Shown one piece after another: positions 41,810-50,175 of a stretch of 64,000 nt of DNA (positions are counted from its first letter, which is position 1; each line of letters starts with the position of its first letter). Origin of the DNA: Desulfolinea sp964487745 (GTDB lineage: Bacteria; Chloroflexota; Anaerolineae; Anaerolineales; Villigracilaceae). The notes below the pieces were generated by a model, which was not told the origin of the DNA, ran no database searches, and saw only the letters and a program-made list of their open reading frames with translations. The stretch lies in the NCBI GenBank assembly GCA_964487745.1, contig CAZASG010000002.1, positions 1-64,000 on the forward strand, given 5' to 3'. The translations under genes were made by a program, and so were the position numbers.

Positions 41810-42364
41810 TCAATCCTGCCGCTCTACGTCGAAATTCTCGCCAATGCTCATACTCAGATCAACGGAAATTTCTTGACCACCAAAGCCATCAACAAGATCG
41901 TGAGCACGTACAATGACAAATTCAATGCCTTCCGGAATGATGATCCCGCTCTGGCTGCGGGTGAAAGGTTGCTCATTCACATGCGGATGTGCGAGCAGAC
42001 GAGTGAATACGTCTCCCTCGTGGACGAGAAGCTTGCTCCCGTCGGGAAGAAGAATATCCCAGCCGTCGGCATAATCTTCCCACCCGGTGTCCGGATGGGA
42101 TATTGTGACATGGAAAGTCCAGCTCCCATCAGCAGCCTGCACTGCGCGGACGTAGGTCACGTCGGCGTTGGCGGCAGATGATTTGGGTACGGAGGTTGGT
42201 GGGAGTGCTGTTTCGGTTGGCATAGGCGTCTCAGTAGCGGGAGCAGGTTCCAGGTCGGGGGCGATCCGCTGTGTTGGAGTGGATGAGACAGGTGCAGGTG
42301 TCTCCACCCGTCTACAAGCGGTCAGCAACAGGAGCAGGGAAATCCCCAAGAAGAGTTTTTTCAT
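41810..42364 (-). CDS. Hypothetical lipoprotein
   Basis: A 184-residue exported lipoprotein: signal peptide with lipobox LLTAC (Cys17), a Pro/Thr/Ala-rich linker to ~70, then a beta-rich domain of ~110 residues (VTYVRAVQAADGSWTFHVTI, HPDTGWEDYADGWDILLPDG) that looks immunoglobulin-like. The function is unknown. It lies 1 base after the thioredoxin reductase fusion gene and 1 base before the halogenase-like gene, clearly in the same operon. Confidence 0.82.
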   Translation of the reverse strand: MKKLFLGISLLLLLTACRRVETPAPVSSTPTQRIAPDLEPAPATETPMPTETALPPTSVPKSSAANADVTYVRAVQAADGSWTFHVTISHPDTGWEDYADGWDILLPDGSKLLVHEGDVFTRLLAHPHVNEQPFTRSQSGIIIPEGIEFVIVRAHDLVDGFGGQEISVDLSMSIGENFDVERQD

Positions 42365-42365
42365 A

Positions 42366-43595
42366 CTAGACGGTTTTCAGATATTCACGGATGAGCAGGG
42401 CGGCGGTTGCGCCTTCGCCCGCGGCGGATGCGACCTGTTTGGTGCTGTCGGCACGCACATCGCCCGCGGCAAAGATGCCGGGGACGCTGGTCTCGAGCAG
42501 CATGGGATCGCGCTTTTCGTAGCCTGCCGGGCGCGGTTCATCGTGGACGAGACTATGCCCGCTGACAATGAAACCCCATTCGTTGGTTTCGACACCAGAG
42601 TCGGCGAGGAAGGCGGTGTTGGGCACTTGCCCGATGAAAATGAAGGCACCATTGGGATGGATTTCTTTACCGTCGTTCAGCGCGATGGTTTTGAGTTTGC
42701 TCTCAGCGCCCCTGAACTCGGCTACTTCGGTGTTGAAGCGTACATCGATCTGGGGATGAGAGAGCACTTTGTCTTGTAGAATTTTGCTAGCAGCGAGTTT
42801 TTCACCACGCACGAGCAAGGTTACTTTCTTGACGAATTTGGTTAAGAAAAGGCTTTCTTCGGTTGCGCTATTCCCACCGCCGATGACTGCAACCGGCTTC
42901 TCCTTGTAGAAGGGGCCGTCGCAGGTGGCGCAGAAGTGAATGCCCGCACCGATGTAATCATCTTCGCCAGGGACATTGAGATGTTTGTAGCGGCTACCTG
43001 TGGCGACGAGCACAGCATTGGCGCTGTATTCGCTGCCGTCGCCTGTAGCAACATGGCGATAATTGTCTTGGGTGGTGATGGCGGTCACATCCTGCGCCTG
43101 CAGGAATTCGACGCCAAAACGTTCAGCCTGCGCGCGCAGTTGAGCAGAGAAATCGGCTCCAGAGATGCCCTCGGCGAAACCAGGGACGTTATCCAGCCAT
43201 TGGGTTGTGGCAGCCTGTCCGCCAAGGGCGGCACGTTCGATCACGAGCGTCTCGATCCCTTCACGGGCGGTGTAGATGGCTGCGGTTAATCCAGCCGGAC
43301 CGCCGCCGATGACGATCAGGTCATAGTGACTGCGTTCTGCCGTAGTTTTCAAACCGAGCTTGGCAGCCAGTTCCGCGTTCGAGGGTTCGACCAGCAGCGA
43401 GCCATCTTCAAATTCGATGGTCGGGATGATGCGCTTGCCATCATTTTTCTGGATAACGTAGGCTTCGCCTTCGGCATCTTCTTCGATATCGATCCAATTG
43501 TAGGGAATCTGGTGCTCGCCAAGAAATTGTTTGGCACGGCGGCAATCGGGGCACCAGTAAGCGCCGTAAACGGTGATCTTTGGATTCGTGGTCAT
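42366..43595 (-). CDS. Glutaredoxin-thioredoxin reductase fusion
   Basis: A 409-residue two-domain protein. Residues 1-80 are a glutaredoxin-like domain with active site C15-P-D-C18 (YGAYWCPDCRRAK) and the cis-proline region RIIPTIEF. Residues ~88-409 are a thioredoxin reductase with FAD-binding VIGGGPAGLTAAIYTAREG, the redox pair C222-A-T-C225 and an NADPH domain (VIGGGNSATEESLFL). The fusion should pass electrons from NADPH to its own glutaredoxin domain and on to a target. It is the first gene of a six-gene operon whose fifth gene is the Sec-peroxiredoxin candidate. GAGGAGAGAGAC precedes the ATG. Confidence 0.92.
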   Translation of the reverse strand: MTTNPKITVYGAYWCPDCRRAKQFLGEHQIPYNWIDIEEDAEGEAYVIQKNDGKRIIPTIEFEDGSLLVEPSNAELAAKLGLKTTAERSHYDLIVIGGGPAGLTAAIYTAREGIETLVIERAALGGQAATTQWLDNVPGFAEGISGADFSAQLRAQAERFGVEFLQAQDVTAITTQDNYRHVATGDGSEYSANAVLVATGSRYKHLNVPGEDDYIGAGIHFCATCDGPFYKEKPVAVIGGGNSATEESLFLTKFVKKVTLLVRGEKLAASKILQDKVLSHPQIDVRFNTEVAEFRGAESKLKTIALNDGKEIHPNGAFIFIGQVPNTAFLADSGVETNEWGFIVSGHSLVHDEPRPAGYEKRDPMLLETSVPGIFAAGDVRADSTKQVASAAGEGATAALLIREYLKTV

Positions 43596-43685
43596 GTCTC
43601 TCTCCTCACGTTATTCTCCAGTAAGACGGTTTCTTTGTACATATCCTTACCGCGCTGTGAAAAAAAGGCCACATATTCTGTATTC

Positions 43686-43716
43686 TTGAAAGGGATCAGG
43701 CTTTCTGTCATACTAT
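43686..43716 (+). promoter_or_regulatory. Possible sigma70-type promoter
   Basis: TTGAAA (43686-43691) and TACTAT (43711-43716) are separated by 19 bases, about 70 bases upstream of the small membrane-anchored protein gene at 43787. The spacing is longer than ideal. Confidence 0.28.
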
Positions 43717-43786
43717 AGGTATCTCAAAAAACATCATTGCGCGCTAAAAGAATTGATAAAAATGGTTTGGGGAAAAGGAGATGATC

Positions 43787-44281
43787 ATGAAAAGCTCGGA
43801 TAAAATTCTAATCGGGATCGTGGTGGGAATCATTATTCTGGTCGTCGCAGCTCTTGCAATCACGATGAATCGTCCAGAGCCCGGATACATTGCTGATGAT
43901 AGCCCGGAGGGGGTGGTCAACAATTATCTTTTTGCATTGCATGAAAAAAACTATGTACAGGCATATAGCTATCTCTCCCCGACTGTTTATAACTACCCAG
44001 CCTCTGCCAAGGTTTTTCAAAGAACCGTAGAGGATAGTAGCTACCGCTTCCGCATAGGCAGGGATGTAGAGATTTCGGTCGAGGATGCAGCGATCTCAGG
44101 TAAAAAAGCGACTGTGAGGGTTCAGGAAGCCAGTTTTTATGGTGGCAGTCTTTTTGATAGCGGGCAAAGGGTGTCTTCCTTTAATATGGAATTACAACTT
44201 GAAGGTAATGAGTGGAAGATCGTTGACTCTTATAATTATTTTGCATACTGCTGGACAAAAGCAGACGCTGATTGTTATTAA
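43787..44281 (+). CDS. Hypothetical membrane-anchored protein, DUF4878-like
   Basis: A 164-residue protein with one N-terminal transmembrane helix (~6-27). A ~120-residue extracytoplasmic domain follows, with the pattern of NTF2-like/DUF4878 domains (SPEGVVNNYLFALHEKNYVQ and AYSYLSPTVYN). The ATG at 43787 is preferred over 43781 because AAGGAG directly abuts the earlier ATG but lies 6 bases before the later one. The function is unknown. Confidence 0.72.
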   Translation: MKSSDKILIGIVVGIIILVVAALAITMNRPEPGYIADDSPEGVVNNYLFALHEKNYVQAYSYLSPTVYNYPASAKVFQRTVEDSSYRFRIGRDVEISVEDAAISGKKATVRVQEASFYGGSLFDSGQRVSSFNMELQLEGNEWKIVDSYNYFAYCWTKADADCY

Positions 44282-44313
44282 TCCCAGAATGACCTTTTTA
44301 CGGGAGGTGTCTC

Positions 44314-46209
44314 ATGTCTAACGCACGTCGATGGTACGTTTATCTGACCAGTGCAATCACTTTGCATTCAGCAACCTGGGCGATTATTGCCCTGCTGCGC
44401 AATTTGATGATCTTCGGCATTCAACGTTCAGCGGTCGCCTTTCAGGTCGCTGTTCTGATCATTGGGCTGCCCGTTTTTCTCTTCCATTGGTTGTGGGGGC
44501 AAAGGCTGGCGGAGAAAGAAAAGGCAGAACGCGGGAATACGGTTCGTCGGCTTTACCTGTATGGGATGATGGCTGGTTTGCTGGCTCCCATCGCGACCAA
44601 TATTTACGACCTGATCCGCCGTTTATTCAAGGAGATCAATCCCCTGCAGAGCCGCGCTTATGAGCGCCTTTCACAGGGAGATGCGATCCTTTATCATGTG
44701 ATCGCGCTTGTCATCCTGAGCTTGATCTGGTTCTACCTGCAGAGCGTCACGAAAGAGGATTCAAAAATCGTACCGGAAACGGGGAGTAGTGCAACAGTTC
44801 GGCGGCTTTACGTATTGTGTTTCAGCGCAACAGGACTGACGATGGTAACACTGGGCGTGATCCATCTCATCCGCTGGGTCATGCTCCAATTTGGAAATCA
44901 AGTTGTCGTGGGCAGTGGATTAAACTTGGGGTTAACGAACGAGATCACGCGGCTGCTGGTTGGCGTACCCCTGTGGATCATCTTTTGGCGCTGGGCACAG
45001 CGTCTCTATGAAGGATCGGATGAGGAGCGCGATTCCGCTTTGCGCAAGTTCTATCTGTACAGCGCAGTCTTCGTCGGCGCTATGGATGTGATCGGCTGGG
45101 GCACTACGATCATCGCAGAAACCCTCGGCAAGTGGATCGGAGCAGGGCCTTCGTCCGGCGATATTCGTACGCCATTACCGATCATCATTGGTGGCGGGTT
45201 GCTCTGGGCATTTCATGCTTTCGTCTTACGCGATGACGCAAACTACGAAGAGAATACACGCCAGGCGGGTGTCCGCCGTTTATACAATTACCTGATCGCC
45301 GCTATCGGTTTCTCAGCTCTGCTGCTCGGCTTGGTCGGCATTGTGACAATCCTCATCCAATCAATCGATGATCGGGATCTGCTGGCATACTCGATTTCGG
45401 GGATTATCGTCGGGTTACCGGTTTGGCTGATCCCCTGGAGACAGTTACAAGCCCAGGCAGCGGAAGCAGGTCCAAAGGGGGACGACGCGCGCGAGTCCAC
45501 TGCCCGTAAAATCTATCTATACTTCTTCATCTTTATGGCAACCGCGACTGCGCTGTCCTGCGCGGTCTATATCGTTTATCGCCTGATCGACATGATGCTC
45601 GGCGGCAAGCCACCCACTCTGAATGTGTTGGCGGAATCAATTGCGTTGATCGTTATCTCAGCAGCTGTCTGGGTTTATCACGGCTCGATCCTGCGTGGGG
45701 AACGGGAAACATCTGAAGAAGCCCGCCAGGAAAAATTGCAAGCGATGCGTGCAGTTTTACTTTGCTTGAAAGAGGACACCTTCGAAAAAGCCCTGTTGGG
45801 TGCCGTCCGTGAAGAAGTGCCCGACCTGAATCTGGCCTTGCTTGATGTGAACGATGCCAAGCTGGCAGAGACACTGGCGGATACCGACCTGATCCTCGGT
45901 TCGTGGGTACTTGCCATTTCAGGCGGTGCGGATGGCAAGCTCGCCACTAAAGTGGCGAAAGCAGTCACTGCCAGTTCGGCACACAAATTGCTGTTGCCAA
46001 CTTGGCATACAAACTGGGATTGGGCAGGTGTCACCGCTTGGCAGGAAGAAAAGCTGGTTCAGCAAACGGTTTATGCCCTGAAACAACTACTCGACGGGAA
46101 ATCTATCAAAATCTTCCGCCCTGTTGGAGCAGGCACCATCATCCTGAGCGTGGTCGGCGGGATCATTATCCTGCTCATCCTGCTCGCCACCGGATCGTTC
46201 TTTTTCTAG
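44314..46209 (+). CDS. DUF5671-like membrane protein with six repeated helix modules
   Basis: A 631-residue membrane protein built from about six repeated modules, each beginning with a basic-aromatic motif (ARRWYVYLTSAITLH, VRRLYLYGMMAGLL, VRRLYVLCFSATGL, LRKFYLYSAVFVGA, VRRLYNYLIAAIGF, ARKIYLYFFIFMAT) followed by two to three transmembrane helices and a WxxxRxLAEKE-like polar segment. Such repeats resemble DUF5671. A soluble region of ~130 residues (~480-610) comes near the C-terminus, then a final transmembrane helix. The function is unknown; the soluble part might sense or bind a ligand. Confidence 0.75.
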   Translation: MSNARRWYVYLTSAITLHSATWAIIALLRNLMIFGIQRSAVAFQVAVLIIGLPVFLFHWLWGQRLAEKEKAERGNTVRRLYLYGMMAGLLAPIATNIYDLIRRLFKEINPLQSRAYERLSQGDAILYHVIALVILSLIWFYLQSVTKEDSKIVPETGSSATVRRLYVLCFSATGLTMVTLGVIHLIRWVMLQFGNQVVVGSGLNLGLTNEITRLLVGVPLWIIFWRWAQRLYEGSDEERDSALRKFYLYSAVFVGAMDVIGWGTTIIAETLGKWIGAGPSSGDIRTPLPIIIGGGLLWAFHAFVLRDDANYEENTRQAGVRRLYNYLIAAIGFSALLLGLVGIVTILIQSIDDRDLLAYSISGIIVGLPVWLIPWRQLQAQAAEAGPKGDDARESTARKIYLYFFIFMATATALSCAVYIVYRLIDMMLGGKPPTLNVLAESIALIVISAAVWVYHGSILRGERETSEEARQEKLQAMRAVLLCLKEDTFEKALLGAVREEVPDLNLALLDVNDAKLAETLADTDLILGSWVLAISGGADGKLATKVAKAVTASSAHKLLLPTWHTNWDWAGVTAWQEEKLVQQTVYALKQLLDGKSIKIFRPVGAGTIILSVVGGIIILLILLATGSFFF

Positions 46210-46213
46210 AAGA

Positions 46214-46858
46214 TTAACGGAGATAGCGTAAATAATAAGCCGCGATCCCAAACGCGACAGTCAGGTTGAGCGATTCCTTGCGTCCCTGCATGGGAATATA
46301 CAATACCCGTTCAGCAAGCTCCAAAATTTCAGGGTCGACCCCCGCCAACTCATTCCCGATCACCAGCGCGATCTGTGTCCTTGCTTTGGGAACTTTCTCA
46401 TTAAAGAGTGGCGTAGCAAGCTCTCCCCCTTCAATTGCCCACAGTGAAAATCCCTCCGCACGCAATTTTTCTGCAGCAAGAAGGGCGTTATTATGATATT
46501 CCCAATTCACCATTTTCTCGGCACCAATGGATGTCTTCGCCAGGCGCGGATTTTCCGGCGTGGCCGTCATCCCGCAGAGATGCAGTTTGGCGATCCCCGT
46601 CGCTTCGGCCGTACGAAAGATAGAGCCTACATTGTAGAGGCTGCGGATATTATCTAACAGGACGTGGACTTCGAGCGGATGCGGCGCATTCTCGCCTTTC
46701 CCAACCCGATGACGCTCATAGGCCTGCCCTATATTACACAGAGACGCGCCACACTTTGGGCAGGCTTCTGTTATGGATTCACCTGCCAGCAGAGGAACAC
46801 GAAATCGGCAACTCGCGTTCGTGCATTCGTAGGTGTGAAAAGTAGGAGAATCGTTCAT
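46214..46858 (-). CDS. TrmH/SpoU-family RNA methyltransferase with N-terminal zinc ribbon
   Basis: A 214-residue SPOUT methyltransferase. Motif 1 is LDNIRSLYNVGSIFRTAEAT, and the knot motifs 2 and 3 are IALVIGNELAGVDPEIL and IPMQGRKESLNLTVAFGIAA. They are characteristic of 2'-O-ribose methylation of tRNA or rRNA. The first ~40 residues hold four cysteines (C12, C17, C33, C36) in a zinc-ribbon arrangement that is not part of typical TrmH or TrmL. The substrate cannot be inferred. Confidence 0.87.
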   Translation of the reverse strand: MNDSPTFHTYECTNASCRFRVPLLAGESITEACPKCGASLCNIGQAYERHRVGKGENAPHPLEVHVLLDNIRSLYNVGSIFRTAEATGIAKLHLCGMTATPENPRLAKTSIGAEKMVNWEYHNNALLAAEKLRAEGFSLWAIEGGELATPLFNEKVPKARTQIALVIGNELAGVDPEILELAERVLYIPMQGRKESLNLTVAFGIAAYYLRYLR

Positions 46859-46872
46859 TTGCTAAAAAGGTT

Positions 46873-46894
46873 CTCCCCCCACTCGTGGGGGGAG
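46873..46894. repeat. Intercistronic hairpin CTCCCCCC / GGGGGGAG
   Basis: An 8-bp perfect stem with the loop ACTCGT in the 47-base gap between the mtnA-like gene and the methyltransferase gene. It belongs to the same style of C-rich dispersed hairpins as at 21838 and 54718. Confidence 0.55.
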
Positions 46895-46905
46895 CTAGAG
46901 AAGGG

Positions 46906-47952
46906 CTATTCCATGATCTTTGCTAAATTCTCATCAAAGGGTGGATAGACCACACCCTTTTCAGTGATGATGGCGGTGATGTATTTGGCTGGGGTCACAT
47001 CAAAGGCGGGATTGCCGACATCGACACCATCCGGCGTGATCTGGCATTCGCGGAAGTGCGTGATCTCACTCGCCGGGCGTTCTTCGATCTCGATCTCATC
47101 GCCGTGTTTGGTCGCCATGTCGATGGTCGTCGTCGGGGCTGCGACGTAGAAGGGCACACCATTCTCGTGCGCCACGACCGCTAAATTATACGTCCCGATC
47201 TTGTTGGCGACATCGCCATTCGCGGCGACACGATCGGTGCCGACGACGCACAAGTCCACGCCGAGGGTGCGCATGAAGTGGCCGGAAGCCCCGTCCACGA
47301 TGACTTTAAACGGAACACCTTGCTCTTTGAGTTCATACGCCGACAAACGCCCACCCTGTAAACGCGGGCGCGTCTCGTCGAGCAGGGCGAGGACATCCCT
47401 CCCGTTTTCGTGCGCAGTGCGGATCACGCCCAACGCTGTCCCATAATCCACAGTGGCGAGGCTGCCGGTATTGCAGTGATGGATGATGGTGGCCTTTTCG
47501 GGGATGAGGGGCAGCGCGTTCATGCCGATGGCTTTGTTGATGGCGACATCTTCCTCGGCGATGGCGTGGGCTTCGGTGAGAGTGGCTTCTTGCATGGCAG
47601 CGACGCTATCGAGCTCGGGGTCGGCGATGCGCTTCTTCATACGATCTAATGCCCAAAAGAGATTGACAGCCGTTGGGCGAGATCGTGCCAAAACGTCGGA
47701 TGCTTCTGCAAGCTCTGCGCGGAGAGATTCGGCATTAGTAGATTTTGTGTGGTGAGCAGTGAGCACCATACCGTAAGCCGCCGCTGCGCCGATGGCGGGT
47801 GCGCCACGAATGACCATATCGGTGATGGCCTGGGCGACTTCGCTGTGGGTTTTGTAGTCGTTGTAAACCGTTTCGTGGGGAAGTACGCGCTGGTCTAGCA
47901 TGCGGACGATGCCTTCTTCGTTCAAAAATTCGATGCTGCGGAATGCGTTCAT
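46906..47952 (-). CDS. mtnA: S-methyl-5-thioribose-1-phosphate isomerase (MtnA)
   Basis: A 348-residue isomerase of the methionine salvage pathway that converts 5-methylthioribose-1-phosphate to the ribulose isomer. The conserved catalytic residues fall at the same numbers as in the Bacillus enzyme: Cys160 (IIHHCNTGSLATVDYGTALG) and Asp240 (VVGTDRVAANGDVANKIGT). The length is normal. An AGGAGC precedes the ATG. It is the more canonical of two paralogues in this operon; the other is at 48888-49988. Confidence 0.92.
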   Translation of the reverse strand: MNAFRSIEFLNEEGIVRMLDQRVLPHETVYNDYKTHSEVAQAITDMVIRGAPAIGAAAAYGMVLTAHHTKSTNAESLRAELAEASDVLARSRPTAVNLFWALDRMKKRIADPELDSVAAMQEATLTEAHAIAEEDVAINKAIGMNALPLIPEKATIIHHCNTGSLATVDYGTALGVIRTAHENGRDVLALLDETRPRLQGGRLSAYELKEQGVPFKVIVDGASGHFMRTLGVDLCVVGTDRVAANGDVANKIGTYNLAVVAHENGVPFYVAAPTTTIDMATKHGDEIEIEERPASEITHFRECQITPDGVDVGNPAFDVTPAKYITAIITEKGVVYPPFDENLAKIME

Positions 47953-47967
47953 TTTTTGCTCCTGATT

Positions 47968-48856
47968 TTATTGGTATTCATTTGTTACCTCTTCGTGCGG
48001 CAACACGATACTAATATACAATGAATATTCCTGACCATCTTGAATAAATAGTTGACCCATTTCAACATTATCAAAAAGCATGTAAATTTCTTTCGCCACT
48101 TCTCCTTCAATATAGCCCAGTGTATCTAAACTATCTAGAGACGGTAAATGCTCTCTCCAAGGAAGTGCAACTTCAGGCAAATTCTCGTCATAAGGACTCC
48201 TTCCACTCACTCTCAAGACAAGAATACGATCCGGATAATATGGCTGTATTTCTGTTGGCTCATATGCATCCAGATATTGCAAAATGTTTTTCATTTCAGG
48301 GATTAAAAACTGCATATCCGGCTCATAGGCACAGAGATGTTGTGAAGTATCCAAATTGACCAAAACACAATGGAAAAGTCCATCATAGCTCTGTACATAA
48401 TTATCTCCATAATCATAAAGCTTATCTGTGGAATTATGTTTTTTTATTTGATTCTAGCAAGAAAAACCCCAATACTTCTAAATTTGAGATGAATTGATCT
48501 ACTTCTGCTGACGACAGTATTTTTTGACGATAAGTATCACCAGTGATAACCATTTGACCATCATCATACAAAATAATTCTTGAATAGGTCCGAAGTGAAT
48601 CGAGACGAAAGAAAGAATCATAAACTGAGTGGAATCCAACATCATAGTAATCAAAGATTACTTGCTTATTAGGATAATGGGGAAGTGGTGTAATTGTTGC
48701 AGTAGATAGCAATGCTGAGGGGGTAGCTTTCGTAGGGGAGAAAGTTGAGGTAGTTTCAGGAAGAGTAGTAGGAAGTGCTACTGGGTCATTACAGGAAACT
48801 AACAGGAGAATTAATAAAACAAACACTATTCCCTTAATAATGTTTTTCTTAGGCAT
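47968..48856 (-). pseudogene. Lipoprotein gene with a frameshift at an A7 run
   Basis: Read on the minus strand this would encode a ~295-residue lipoprotein with signal peptide and lipobox (VLLILLLVSCNDP), a Thr/Pro-rich linker and a C-terminal domain. The frame from the ATG at 48856 (GGAGATGTT upstream) stops at 48434, just after a run of seven A (48439-48445). One base fewer in the run would join it to the frame that continues KHNSTDKLYDYGDNYVQSYD and then runs open to 47968. This could be a real frameshift, polymerase slippage or a sequencing error in the homopolymer. The function is unknown. It sits between two mtnA-like genes. Confidence 0.65.
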
Positions 48857-48887
48857 AACATCTCCAAAGGTTACAGTCACTTGGCGT

Positions 48888-49988
48888 TTATCGCTTCTCA
48901 GGGTACAAGCCAAGCACCCCTTTTTCCGACGCATCACAAATCCCGCGCTCGGTGATGAGCCCCGTTACAAGCCGAGCGGGCGTGACATCAAAGGCGAAGT
49001 TAGCGGCGGGGCTATCTTTGGGAGTGAGCAGAACACTCTTGATCTCGCCCTCGTGCAAGCCTTGGATATAGCGCACTTCTTCGCCGCCACGTTGTTCGAT
49101 GGGCACTTCCTTGACGCCATCACGCATGGTCCAATCGAAGGTGGAGAAAGGCAGGGCTGTATAGAAAGGCACATCATTATCAAACGCCGCCAGAGCTTTT
49201 AGGTAAGTACCAATCTTGTTACCCACATCACCGGTATAGGTCGTGCGGTCAGAGCCGGTGATGACGATATCAACGAGGCCATGCTGCATGAGATGCCCGC
49301 CGACGTTATCGGCGATGACGGTATGCGGCACGCCGTGCTGACCGAGTTCCCAGGCCGTGAGGCGTGCGCCCTGGTTGCGTGGACGGGTTTCGTCCACCCA
49401 AACGTGGACTTTGATGCTTTTATCGTGAGCGGCATAAATCGGTGCGGTAGCGGAACCATAATCGACAAAAGCGAGCCAGCCAGCGTTGCAATGGGTGAGG
49501 ATGTTGACCACGTCACCGCCCTTTTTCTGGCTGATCTCTGCGATGAGGGAGACACCATGCTCCCCAAGCCGACGGCAGAATTCGGCATCTTCGTCGGCGA
49601 TGAGTTGGGCGGTTTCGCGAGCGACACGGACGGGGTCATCCACATCGGGAGCGGAGATGGCTTCAAGCTGCCGATCCACTGCCCATGCCAGGTTAACGGC
49701 TGTTGGTCGGGTTTCTTTGAGCTGCTTGCCAGCGGTAGCAAGTGCGGAGGAGAATGAATCGGCGGGCGCGTGCAGGGCAGCGATATACATCCCAAATCCC
49801 GCCGTTGCGCCGATCAATCCCGCTCCACGAACATGCATATCCTTGATGGCACGTGCTACGTCAGTTACTGTCTTCAGGTCTTCAATTACGAATTTGTGAG
49901 GCAGGTGTCGCTGGTCGATGATCTGAACGAGGTTGGGATCATCCTCCTTTAGCCAAATGGTGCGGTAATGTTTTCCGTCAATATTCAT
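48888..49988 (-). CDS. MtnA-family sugar-phosphate isomerase, second paralogue
   Basis: A 366-residue member of the MtnA/eIF2B-like isomerase family with catalytic Cys167 (ILTHCNAGWLAFVDYGSATA) and Asp247 (VITGSDRTTYTGDVGNKIGT). The two paralogues differ clearly around the active site (NAGWLAFV against NTGSLATV). This one may act on 5-deoxyribose-1-phosphate or another pentose-1-phosphate from S-adenosylmethionine by-products rather than methylthioribose-1-phosphate; sequence alone cannot decide. It heads a minus-strand operon with the lipoprotein gene and mtnA. Confidence 0.88.
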   Translation of the reverse strand: MNIDGKHYRTIWLKEDDPNLVQIIDQRHLPHKFVIEDLKTVTDVARAIKDMHVRGAGLIGATAGFGMYIAALHAPADSFSSALATAGKQLKETRPTAVNLAWAVDRQLEAISAPDVDDPVRVARETAQLIADEDAEFCRRLGEHGVSLIAEISQKKGGDVVNILTHCNAGWLAFVDYGSATAPIYAAHDKSIKVHVWVDETRPRNQGARLTAWELGQHGVPHTVIADNVGGHLMQHGLVDIVITGSDRTTYTGDVGNKIGTYLKALAAFDNDVPFYTALPFSTFDWTMRDGVKEVPIEQRGGEEVRYIQGLHEGEIKSVLLTPKDSPAANFAFDVTPARLVTGLITERGICDASEKGVLGLYPEKR

Positions 49989-50124
49989 TTTTTATCCTGT
50001 CGTTGTTTTGGTCTTCATTCTACCGAAAAAAAGGCTTTTTGGGCATGAAATTATCATTTAGCAGGGGGTGAAAAAGTTGTATGACAAGTCACTATTTATT
50101 CGTTACAAATTTCACTAATTGATA

Positions 50125-50142
50125 TTGTGAAAGATGTTACAA
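50125..50142 (+). promoter_or_regulatory. CRP/FNR-type site upstream of the hydrogenase operon
   Basis: TTGTGA-AAGATG-TTACAA matches TGTGA-N6-TCACA with a single mismatch. Its centre is 42 bases before the first ATG of the operon. A GTTACAAAT direct repeat of its right half lies at 50102-50110. A perfect version of the motif precedes the heme-type lipoprotein gene (7652). Confidence 0.5.
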
Positions 50143-50175
50143 ATAGATTGATTTGACCAACCTTATGAGGAAACC

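Noticed and set aside
49989..50175. SAM or other riboswitch near the mtnA-type and hydrogenase genes
   Set aside because: No recognizable conserved riboswitch core; the gap holds only CRP-type half-sites.
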